Assembly (NCBI GenBank): GCA_008711295.1
Contig: VUYV01000511.1
Location: forward strand, 110,584-174,583
Length of the DNA: 64,000 nucleotides
DNA from: Anarhynchus alexandrinus
Lineage: Eukaryota; Chordata; Aves; Charadriiformes; Charadriidae
Reading direction: 5' to 3'
In this document: one piece after another, positions 1 through 10,578 of the stretch
How the letters are laid out: each line of letters starts with the position of its first letter
Numbering within the stretch: position 1 is the first letter of the stretch
Position numbers and translations under genes: made by a program
The notes under the pieces: generated by a model
What the model was told of the DNA's origin: nothing
The model's database searches: none
The model's input: the letters and a program-made list of their open reading frames with translations, nothing else

Positions 1-700
1 AGCCTGAAAAGTAAGTACAAGCTTTGGTTAAAGCAAAGTACACTCATACACGTTAATAATGGTGTAGTCAAAATATTTATTGAAAAGAAAAGGTAGAATA
101 TTTTAAATGTTGCACCTGCCATTATATCTTAAAGCACATTCTTCACACCTAACTGCCAGTGCCATTATCAAGTCTGTTTTATAAATGTACATTTCCTCAA
201 ACTAAAAAGTGCATAATTAAAAGTATTATGTTACTGCCATATAGTGATATAAAACATTTTATAATTGCCAATTCATTGTAACTATTATTTATTTAAAAGT
301 GAATTGTAAGAATGCTTTCTGATCAAATGAACCAGAGTTGTTTTTAAACCGTTCCCGTTAGCTTGTTTCTAATGTAGCATAAGCAATGTCCTTGGGTTTG
401 TTTAGAATAACTTTGCCAGTAGGTGACCAATTCTAACCCTTATTCCTCCAGTTTAGTCCTTTATGCGTTTTAAAGACGATTTACAGAAGTTTAGTTTTTT
501 GTATGCTAATCTCTGTTAATTAAAATGTTTATAAAGTTTATTTTTACCAAAGAGATGCAATTCATTATGACAAAATATTGCAGAATAAACTTTGTTTTAT
601 AACATTTGTGACTTTTCTGCCCACATTTTTCATTCAGATGATCAAAGGGGCTTTTCTAAAATAAACAGCATTGCAAACAAGAAAGCGCTGTGTTCTCTCT
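1..700 (+). other. AT-rich non-coding sequence, possible 3' UTR tail of an upstream gene
   Basis: The stretch is very AT-rich, has no credible ORF, and carries ATTTA-type elements near 285-295. AATAAA signals lie at 584-589 and 659-664, the first followed by T/G-rich sequence. This is how a vertebrate 3' UTR end looks. In other vertebrates the same-strand gene upstream of PPP1R21 is FOXN2, so this could be its 3' UTR. That is inference from synteny; no FOXN2 coding sequence is visible. Confidence 0.3.
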
Positions 701-1840
701 TTATCTACAGACCCTGGTCTCAGATGGTGCTCCAAGTCCCCTGCCTTGCCATTTAAATCTCTTCCGCAAGACTGAGCTGGTGTAAAAAGCTAAACGTGTA
801 ATACACTGTACGTCTCGGCTTGGTTAAGGCTCTTGCATGCACGTGGGAGTCATCTGTACAATAACAGAACCCTATCAATCCACAGCAGGATTTGCTCACG
901 GTCACGTTCATCCGTAGCTGGCCCGTAATATTTGAAAAGCATCTTTTTTAAGGCCAAGATTGCACCCTGTAACCTGGACCTCCAGGAGTATTTTGACATC
1001 TTGGAAATTGCTGAAATACTGCTGCGTACCTTCTGCCCTCCTGCGCAAAGCATTTGTTCAAACAGAAATAACTTGACTGTTTTTCTGATGAAAAATCTGT
1101 GATTATTTACAGTTCTGTGTCCATATCGCTGTGGCCAGGTTGCTTGTGTGATACTCAAAGATCAACAGTGTAATACAGGACAGGTAATTTAAAAAAAATG
1201 CGTCCCTGGATATAGCTGCGTAGATTTTTGTTTGGTGTTTTTTGCACCTGAGAGGCACAAGTACCAGCAGAGGGAAACAAGATGCGACGTGACACTTATC
1301 TCTCTTAAAAGCAGACATTGGTCTATCTTTTCTAGTTTTATTTTTTTAACCTACTGGTATCCCTGAGTTAAGTTTCCTCTGTAGGATCTGATGGAAACGC
1401 AACAGTTTCTTTTGCAATACTTGAAGTGATAAGGTAGATATTTTTAACAAAGACATGTCTTCATCACTGTATCAAATAATATTTAAATAGCAACTTACAG
1501 AATATATATGTGCTATTAATATCTTTGATTTAGTGTTCATCTTAATATACTGATAAAAGAACAACTGCTCTAATTAGTTTGGACAAAGTCACAGCTATGT
1601 ATCACATGTTAATGATATCTTTCTAATTGTTATTCACTATATTGTGCGAAGAGACCCTTAAGTTCGTTGTTAAATTTCCCAAGAGCGTTTTCCTCTGGTA
1701 CGACTTTGCTGGAAATTACCTTCTGTATGGAGGCACAACTCTGGAAATAAAGCATTAAATGAAGCAATTATCCACTTACACAAGCAGTATTTTAAGGACA
1801 TTTGTTGAGGAAATACTGAATAGATTAGATTTCTTTTGGG

Positions 1841-1859
1841 AAAAAAAAAAAAAAAAAAA
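1841..1859. repeat. Poly(A) run, 19 bases
   Basis: Uninterrupted A run flanked by GGG and GAGG. No retrocopy is recognisable beside it, so it is listed as a simple repeat only. Confidence 0.9.
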
Positions 1860-4800
1860 GAGGCTGTCTAAATTTGACACAGAATATGGTTATACTTTCC
1901 CAGAACTTGAGCTTTCAGATACCTGTAAGTGTTCTTAGTTTGCACAGTCAGAGTAAATACACGATCTGTCGTGCTTCAGGGTAATCACATATGAGTGTTA
2001 GTCCAGCAGTGTTCCTGGGAACTTTCCCAGCATCTTTGATGCTTAGAAACTCTCTTCCCTCTTTTTAACTGCAAGAGTCGTTCTTGCACCTGAGACAGCA
2101 AAGCTGACACCTTTGCTCGAATTTTGAGTCTTCTCATCAGCTGGGTTTCTTGTTCTCCCTTTTCTTCCAGAAGGCTCTCCTGAAAGCTACCTGTTCTTAC
2201 AGTTATAACCTACTTACAGCTAACATAAGATTATTAACTACCCTCTGCCAGTGTTAGTTTAAACAGCTCTTCGTTAAACATCAGAGTGTTTGTTTTCCTA
2301 TTGCATCAGTACAAAAGTAATCATCTCCCTCCTTAGGCTCTTGACTTATTAAACAAACCACGATTATTTGGTTTCCGTTTGGAAGACATAATCTTCACTC
2401 CTCTTAACCACTCTTCTGTACATCAATTGCAGTTTGAATTCAGCCTGCTGGCACGTGCATGAGAAGAGCTACAGATGCTCTTGTAGAGCGCTGGTGCTTT
2501 TTGTAACCTGGCCTTAATACCTTCCTTGACTTTGCAGCACCACTCATGCGTGGCATGTCCTGGGCTTGTCACGGCCTCTACCACGGTCGCATACAGTTGG
2601 CTGATCCTGTTGTCAACTAGTATGTCCACGTCTTTGTTCTCTTCCCATCACTGCTAAACGGTAAAGCCCCTTTTGACAGAAAAAGTTGATAATTTGTAGC
2701 CTGGAACTTGATTTAACAAGATCTGTCCTGATCCTGACTCTTCATGATCTCTCCTGGTAACCTTCCTGCTCACCAGGAACTCCTTTCTGGTGCAGCCTGT
2801 CCAAATAGAGGAAGAAGGACAAGATTTGTCAGCCATGATCTGTATTTCATCACTGCATGTTGCCGTTCAGCTCATTTTGCAGTTATCTACAGGGTTCAGT
2901 GTTTTCATTTAAAACAGTGGGGACAGATCAAAGGTGTCTTTGCCTCATGTCTGAATAGGAGATGCTACATTTGCCGTTGTCACACTTCATCTGAGTCATC
3001 GGAATGACTACCCTCAACCAAGTACTTGCCTGTGCTCTTTCAACGTTTAGTGAAGGGCATCCAGTTTCCTAAAACTAAGTGTGTCTACTTGACTGCTGCT
3101 TTTAGGCTGGTTGCCATAATCTCCGTTTCCATAGTATCTTGACTTTCCGAGCCCTAATGGGCAGCCCACTAGATTAGACTGAATACCTAATTTCTGTACC
3201 CATTCCAAAGATGCTGGGTTAAGCACTTGGGTATTTTCATGCCTGGAGGTGCAGGTCGGTCCCTAACAGACCAACCTCAGCAGCACCGGTGTGCTTATGT
3301 GCTTTGTAGCTGGTAGGCATGTGTTTGGAAAAATCTCTGTAGGTGCCTATATCAACCTTTACACAGCATCGCTTTTAAAAATAGATTTTGTGCCTCAAAG
3401 GCTTTTTTTGATTTCATTAACTTGGTATCTTGGTTTCTTGCTGAGAGCCAGTAGGTTCCCAGTTGTTTTAAATGCTAAAATTAGCTTAGCAAACTAAATT
3501 TTCAGTTATTTTCAGTAAGGGTGTATTTTATTCTCTCTCGTAAGCTTTGTGCATGTTTTCTGAACTGCTGTTGGAGGTTTCTGAATACACAGTCAGACCT
3601 CCACGAATTACAGGCATTTGGCTTTTATTTTGGCTCTGAGTAATTTGAAAAGATTAAAAGTCCACCTGTTGAGTTTGACTACGGTGTGCTGGCTGAAATG
3701 ACCCACTGTTTCGCTCCGACTCTGCGAGCCCTTCCGCGGGGCAGGTAAGGTGTAGGCAGAGCTGAGCCATTTCAAAAGAAAAGATGTTTCCTTAAAATCT
3801 CTGAGTGGCTACGCAATTCTGGGTATTAACTCGAGTGTGATCGTGTTGTACGCTACCTTAAAAAAATGATGCCGCCGTGCTGCATGATGTCACCTTGACC
3901 CAATCATAACCCATTTTCTGTGAGCATAATGTTAACTCCCTAGAGAAGCATCGGCTGAGTGACAGCAGCATCCCATGCAGCCGTTGCTAAGCGACAAGAT
4001 TCGGCTTTCAGCAGGATCTAATTTTAAAGTATTTAACCCTAGATCTGTCAAGGCTCATTATTTCCGATGTGGTTGTTAATCCCTACTTGTTGGTGTCCAA
4101 CTTCGCAAATACCCTGGTTCTGGTAGCATTGCTGGTTTATTTATCATATATAGTGGCTCGTAACGAGGAGAAGCATAAGCAGCCCCGGGGTAGATCTTGA
4201 TACCAAATTTCATTTTAGCGCTGATCTATACACAGAAATACAGGATGCAATTAGGGGTGGAAAATAGTGCATTGTCATTCTGTGAATCTTCCTTTCTTTG
4301 CTGGCTCGCGCAAGTGGCTCTCACCTACTTTCTCTCTAAGGGATGCTGGTTTTCAAATGAATGAGTGCTTATGGGTGGGTAGCTGGCAATAACCATCAAG
4401 TTTCATTTTTTAGTAATATTATGCGTCCTCTTACTTCTCGCTGAATTTTATCTAGATTAAGAAGCTTGTCTTCTTACCTAAAACCATTCCAATAAACTAC
4501 TGCCATTCTGAAATTCAGGGTTTTTTTAATACTGGAAAACTTTACTTCTTTTAAATCATTACATAGAATATTTACAGATCATGATGAAGTTCTACAGAGT
4601 TTGGGGGGTTTTTTGTAAGTAGTTTTCTACGTTTTATTTCTTTCTAATATGTAGAGGCCTGAAAGCCTATTCACATATTCTACAAAATAAGAAAGAAAAT
4701 ATTTCTGACCAGCTGTGTCATTCCTTGATTAATTACTACACGTGTCCCTGTAAGTGCGCTCAAGTTCACTGCTAGCTTCTTAAAGGTATGTGATATTTCA

Positions 4801-5980
4801 CTCAGCTGAAATAATGCTGCTTTCACTGGTCAGTATCATAACCACACACACAAAAAATAAATGCTGGAACCACACCAAAAAAACCAACCATAAAATGTAA
4901 TAAAATGGGGGGGGAAGATCAGACCATTCATATTTTTAAAAATGCTAATATAGTCTGTATCAGCCTCATAATCCTTCCTAAGATTCTTTCTCCTCCCATT
5001 GTTAGGATTCAAAACTGACACTGCTTTGCTCCTCATGCTGTTTCTCCCTCCCAGTTCATACTAATCCGCAAAGACAAACCTGTCTCTGCCAAAGCACTTT
5101 TTCCAGCAGTCAATTTGATCATAATGCTCCCCTGCTGTTTTTCGATCCTCCCAGGGCGTCCCCCCTTCCACTGCTTCAAGTTCACGTTTCCCATTGCCGC
5201 CTTGCGATGTACAAATAACTGTTTTATCGCCTTCTCCTTCTGCATGGCGTGTTGTGCCTTCTCCCCACGCTCTGTCGGTGAGGAACCCTGCCCCATGTCT
5301 CCTCCATCCCTTGTCTTTTTCCACGACAGTCTTTACACACCAAAGACCTAGCCCTAACTCGTTCCAAAAGTCCAAATTATCTCTGGAGGTGCCACAATCT
5401 TTTTAAAAATAAAAAATAAAAATGCTCACAAACAGGAATGGTTCTGATTAAAATGTTTCCTAAAGTAGTGGTAAATCTGCCAGATGTCTCTCCTTTCTCT
5501 GCTCGTGTGTTTGTCTCTGGAGATTTGAGAAAATAAAGATAAATCTATGCCATCTTTGCTGCAGGTAACAGCTCCTGGTTTGTTGATATTACTCGCATGG
5601 GTGAGTCAGGACTTCTTTTAAAGGTGTCCACAAGTGGTGTACATGAAAGAGCATCCACTTCCGACTGCACAATCTTCATAATGCTCCTTCTCAATCTGGT
5701 CTTTTATCTTTCTCTATGAAATCTGGCAATTTCCCTCTCAGGATTTAATGTACATTGCATAATGTATATTATTCTTCCTTCTCCAGCACACATGCAAGAC
5801 TGTAGAATGTGAGTGCAGGCAGTCCTAGCTGTGCCAATGTTTCTCAGCTATGGCCCCTGCAAGTGCAGAAGGGAAGAAAAGCAGGAAACGAGGCTGTAGA
5901 AGACGTGTAGACCTTCAACAAAAGATGGCAGAGCGAGGGAAGAGGTTTCCTTTTCCTGGAAGAGGGGGAATTCCGCATTC

Positions 5981-5999
5981 AAAAAAAAAAAAAAAAAAA
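5981..5999. repeat. Poly(A) run, 19 bases
   Basis: Uninterrupted A run, preceded by CATTC and followed by GGAAGAAAC. No processed pseudogene is recognisable upstream of it. Confidence 0.9.
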
Positions 6000-7586
6000 G
6001 GAAGAAACATGAACTTTTTCAGCTGCTACTAAGTTCTGCTGTTTTATGGAGCGAGTAGCGGTAAGGATTTGCTGTGAAGATGCAGAAGTTGCTGCTCTTG
6101 CACCAAGGGCTGGTATGTGTTCTACCTGAGTGGAACGTGAGCTGCAAAGTCAACTCTGAGTTATCACAGGCAGCCGCCTGCTCAGTTTTTCCACCTTCTC
6201 CTTCTCAGCAATTTCTTTTTATACAAAGGCACCACTCCCTCGGCCGCGCACACACCCTATAGATGACTCAAGCTATTTATCCTATGGGCTGGGAAGGAAC
6301 ACAAGAGACAGAGAGACTTGTTTTCATCTCTGTTTTTAAATGCTATAGAAACACTGAAATTATGATAATGAAGACTACAAATAATTAAAAGAAACTGTTC
6401 TGTGACGTGCATATCTGTACATGCATATACTTTTTGGGGTGGCTACTTGGCTTTTTTTTTATTTTATCAGAACAATCAGATTTTGAAAGAGGTTAAAGGT
6501 TATATATAACAAATGGTTTGTTACAGAGTCACCATGAGAAATAACGAGCGCATATCGTGAGCACATATCCTGCTGTTCATACTTGCCGTTGCTAAGATAA
6601 CAGAAACAAAACACCAGTTTAGGGTGTTTGCAGCTCCCGAGGATGTGGTTTGTGCATTGCTTGTGATAGTCTGATGACTGAAGATGGCTCCCTTCCAATA
6701 ATTTTCAAATTTTTTCCGGATCTTAGAAACCCTTTTGTTGTGAATACTTGTAAGCACGTAAGTGATGACAATGAAGTTTATTTTCCCAAAGCACAGAAAA
6801 CATCCTGGATGATTCAAAATATATTCTTTGTTTATTTCTCTACCTGCACCTATTCACAGGGTATGCGAGTACAAGTTCTGACTAATTAGACAGAGGGAAA
6901 GGCACTGTTTGAGCAGGGAAGGGAGGATAAATGACCTTGAAAATAGAACATATCAAAACAATCACTGTAATTCTTAAATAAATTATTTGTCTCAAGACAG
7001 CATCTAAAATTCAACACCCGTTATACTAGCTGCTGAGCACAGACATCAGAAAAGGGCAGCCTCTGTTCCACTGTCTATCCTTTGCTGTCCGTTCTTCCCC
7101 ATGAAAGCCAACAAGACAAGCAAAAATTCTATGACCCTTGTAAGGGATTTCTTTGCTCAGCACAGCATGTTTTAGCTTGCATTAAGTTCTGCTGCTGTAA
7201 TGTGTACTTATATTCACATGGGTGGATTTGCAGAAGGTAGTATTTGGGGGGTCCTGTAGCAACCACCCCACACTGCTTGGCATTTCACTCACTTGACCTC
7301 TCTCGCTCTGAACTTCTGATGACAGGATCAGTCCGTTGCAATTATATACTGAGTCACTGACAAGGAAGAATTACGACACCATGCTGCAGCAACACGCATC
7401 GTGCGCCTCTCCGGTGCAGTGGCTGAACAACCTTGCTCTCTAGGGAGAGATGAATATTAAGAAAATGCTTGCGAGGAAACGGCACAATAAAGACATTTTT
7501 TCACAGCTGAAAGTAGGGGAAGTAGCACTGCAGCTGCAATGACAAATCAAAAGGATGAATCTGAGAATCTCCTATGAGACATTAAC

Positions 7587-7640
7587 AAAAAAAACCAAAA
7601 CAAAAACAAAAACCCAAACCAAAACCAAGCCACATAACTT
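7587..7640. repeat. A/C-rich simple repeat
   Basis: Imperfect array of AAAAC and AAACC units. Low-complexity sequence with no coding potential. Confidence 0.7.
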
Positions 7641-10223
7641 TTGTTACCTGCATGTTTGGGGAACCTTGACTTAAGATGTTCACCAAGTACCATCATGGAA
7701 TAGTGATAAATTACAACATTGTATGTTCCTAACATTATAGGGACTCCAGGATCCATGAGAAACTGTGTAAAAGACAGGACCACTTTAAAATACAAGAGGC
7801 TGGCTTGATGCTTAAAATACACTGAAGTAGAGCTGTTCTGATGAGCCTAAAAATCCTGCAGTCAGCTCTCAGCCTTACAGGCTTTAACCAGTAAAAGCAC
7901 CCATCTTTTGATTCACTCTGTCTGCTTGTGTTTTAAGAAACTGGCATTACCTCCTATGATAAATGCCCTATATAATGTACATTTGGATCTTGCCATTCTG
8001 GATGGATGCAGGCAAATCAGTTCTGTGTTCCTCCACCCTGAATGCTAGCTGCCCAGTCAGAAACACTGTTGTTGTCAGTGGGAAAGCGCTTCATTCTGCT
8101 ACAACTAGGCACTGTAATTCCCTCAGCTCCCTTTCCCAGCTTTCAGCTGTGAAACTTCTCTCCCAGCATTCACAGCACCAGATACAAGGAGCAAATTTTA
8201 TCACAAAAGCATCTTTGAACACAGCACAAACCGGGAGTACTGTATTTTGCAAAGTATGTTCGAAGCATTTCAAGCTAAGATTTCATGAAAGACATACCCC
8301 AGAAAATGCAAACCTAAAAATACAGGCTTAGAATAAATTGTAATTTATTTTTAAGGTTTTTAGTAATTTTCCAGTATAAAATTTACTGCACTGACATGTG
8401 AGGACATATGCAAGGTATGTTGCTGTTAACCCTGGTGTGCTGAACAGCAATTGCAAACTCCATTTACTTTGTTAAGAACTTCTGCAGGGGATACAAAATG
8501 GAGTGGAATCTATCGTGGCTCTAATGTTAAAAGCTAGAGCTTCCCTTTTTCTTATTCCAGGATTGCTATTTAAGTTCTTTTGGTCACGCAGAACAGCATG
8601 AATTGAAGCAATTGCATGAATAGTGACAATATGTGTTTTGCTTTTTTCCCCTTTTAGACTTCCTAAAAATGTGCAGTCGCTGTTCTTGGCAATATGGATC
8701 AGCGACATGTCCTCCAACATTAAGACTTCCTGTGGAGATACAAACATACTTACTAATCTGGCCACCATATCATATTTAGTGCTTGCCAAGTCCACTACTG
8801 TGATAAGCAAAAGAATAGCACACACCATCAAAGCCTCAAGACTACGGAAAAAGATTAGCTTCCATTACAGGCACCTACTATCTACTCCTACTTAAGGGAA
8901 ACAGAGAAAAGGAGGTAAGAAAATGATGATTTAGCATCTCTAGCACTACCCACCACTGAGGAAAGGCTATGAAGACACCATGCTGAAATCAAGCGGAAAA
9001 AAAATGATACCATGGAAACTGAACAAAAATAATAATTTGCTGTTACATCTCTATCCTAGACCAGGAAGCCCTTAACCTGCAAATCACCAGATGCTCAGCA
9101 TATACTGGTGAAGTATCATCACATTTTTGCCTTATTATTCTTTTCCTTACACATCTGTTTCCAGTCATTTTCAGAAACAAAATCCTGCATTAGCTGGATA
9201 TCTGGCAGGACCAAATACACCTATTACGAGGTCTTCAGATTCTGCTTAAAGAGTACTGATGGTACATGCACATTTAAATGTTTGGCAAATCTGAGGATAA
9301 AGGAGAAGAAAATAGGAGATAATTAGCACAGCCTAAGCAATCTCTAGAGGAAGAAGGCTGAATCTGAAAGAAGGCTCTGAAACAAAGGGACCTACAAGCT
9401 GGAGGCAGCAGAGAAGCCCCCCCTCCCGGGAACTACAGGGTGCAGATACTCAAAATAACCCCCAAGACTGTGAAATTTGGGTTTCTGCAGTTTGAGAACA
9501 AACTGATGGCACTGCAGTAATACACGATTTACCCGTGTTCCCCTTCAGTTGGCTCTAATGGCACTGAAGACTGAATGTGGTAGGAAGAGCCGAACGCTGG
9601 CACCGACAAATCCCATCCCTGCCACTCACTTGTTGCCAGCCATGAGAAGTTAACTGCCTTTTGTTTCATTTCTTAACCTATGGATCTGCAAAAAATGCAT
9701 TTGCCTCAGTTTCTGTGGGTATCACGTGTGTTACGTTAAGACACAGTGTGCTGTGACGGTGTAACGCACAAGGCTCTGTGCCGCAGGCTCGTTCCCCCGC
9801 AGGCAGGTAACAGGCCCCAGGCCTGACCCTCTCCCCCGGCAGCACATCCCCAGCCCAGGCTCCGCCGGAGGATCAGGCCCTCAACCAACCGCCCTCACAC
9901 AGGGGCGGCGGGACCCGCCGGCCCTCTGCGGCCCGGCCCGACCAGCCGCCGCTCCGCGCCCCGCGCTGCCGCAGGCCCGGCCCCGGGGCTCCCCCTACCG
10001 GCAGCCCGGCCTCGGGCGGGGAGCCGCGGCACCGGCCCCGGCACTCTGCCCAGTCAGGGGGGCGGCGCCGGGGCATCCCCCCGCCGCTGACCCGAGTCGC
10101 GATACGCCGACATGACACACCACCTCCCCCCTCCCCCGGGCGGAGGCTGCTCCCGCGCGCAGCCGGTGCTTTTTGGGCGGGGTGGGGCCCCGTAGCCGCG
10201 AGGCCGCGCAGGGCCCGGCGGCT

Positions 10224-10237
10224 GTTACTATGGCAAC
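10224..10237. promoter_or_regulatory. RFX-type X-box
   Basis: GTTACTATGGCAAC matches the palindromic X-box GTTRCCATGGYAAC at 13 of 14 positions, about 290 bases upstream of the PPP1R21 ATG. RFX factors bind such sites in promoters of ciliary and many other genes. Binding here is inferred. Confidence 0.6.
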
Positions 10238-10320
10238 AGGGGCGGCGGTGAGCGCCTCACTGGCGTCACGTGGCCCGGTCCGCCCGCCCCACCCCCCCTT
10301 GCGGCCCCGCCCTCCTCCGT

Positions 10321-10354
10321 GCCGCCATCTTGGAAGTTGCGTCAAGATGGTGGC
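10321..10354. promoter_or_regulatory. Inverted pair of YY1-type sites
   Basis: GCCGCCATCTTGG at 10321-10333 matches the promoter-proximal YY1 element. CAAGATGGTGGC at 10343-10354 is nearly its reverse complement, after a spacer of about 10 bases. YY1 sites of this kind usually sit at or just downstream of transcription starts, so initiation may lie nearby. If the RNA includes 10347, a six-codon uORF (10347-10367) would precede the main start. Confidence 0.6.
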
Positions 10355-10439
10355 GCCGGCGGCTTAAGCTCCGCCCTCCTTCCTTCCCCGCGGCGTGCGA
10401 GGCGGCGTGGTGAAGTCATCGCGCTCCCGCCGCCTGAAC

Positions 10440-10448
10440 CCGGAAGTG
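10440..10448 (+). promoter_or_regulatory. ETS/GABP-type site
   Basis: CCGGAAGTG is a full ETS-family core, 70 bases upstream of the PPP1R21 ATG within the CpG island. Confidence 0.5.
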
Positions 10449-10518
10449 CGTCTTCCCTTGGCGGGCGTGCGGGGCTAGTGGCTGCGTTAGCGCCCAGCCC
10501 AGCCGGGTCGGCGGGGAG

Positions 10519-10578
10519 ATGGCGGCCGCCGCGGAGCTGCAGGGGAAGTACCAGAAGCTGGCTCAGGAGTACTCCAAG
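10519..10578 (+). CDS. PPP1R21: PPP1R21 exon 1 (residues 1-20)
   Basis: Starts at the ATG in the CpG island and encodes MAAAAELQGKYQKLAQEYSK. There is one residue more at the N-terminus than in human. The donor is gtatca, a weaker match than most others in this gene. Ends in phase 0 inside the KLRAQ string. Confidence 0.95.

Larger units (their letters stand above)
701..9779. other. Intergenic region with no recognisable gene
   Basis: Only short chance ORFs occur, none with a recognisable family or a clear exon structure. Simple tracts include A-runs at 1841-1859 and 5981-5999 and an A/C-rich stretch near 7587-7640. The patch at 3840-4010 has unusually many transcription-factor-like words (CCAAT, a CRE-like TGATGTCA, GTTGCTAAGCGAC) and might be regulatory. 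A 119-codon minus-strand ORF at 8472-8831 resembles nothing I know. Confidence 0.5.

Noticed and set aside
5850..6032. 60-codon ORF rich in Lys and Arg
   Set aside because: Its Lys run is the translated poly(A) tract at 5981-5999; no retrogene is recognisable.
7963..8331. 122-codon + strand ORF
   Set aside because: No family resemblance and no coding context; compatible with chance.
8472..8831. 119-codon minus-strand ORF with a hydrophobic start
   Set aside because: No recognisable domain and no splice or promoter context; + strand ORFs overlap it. It could be a decayed repeat, but I cannot support a gene.
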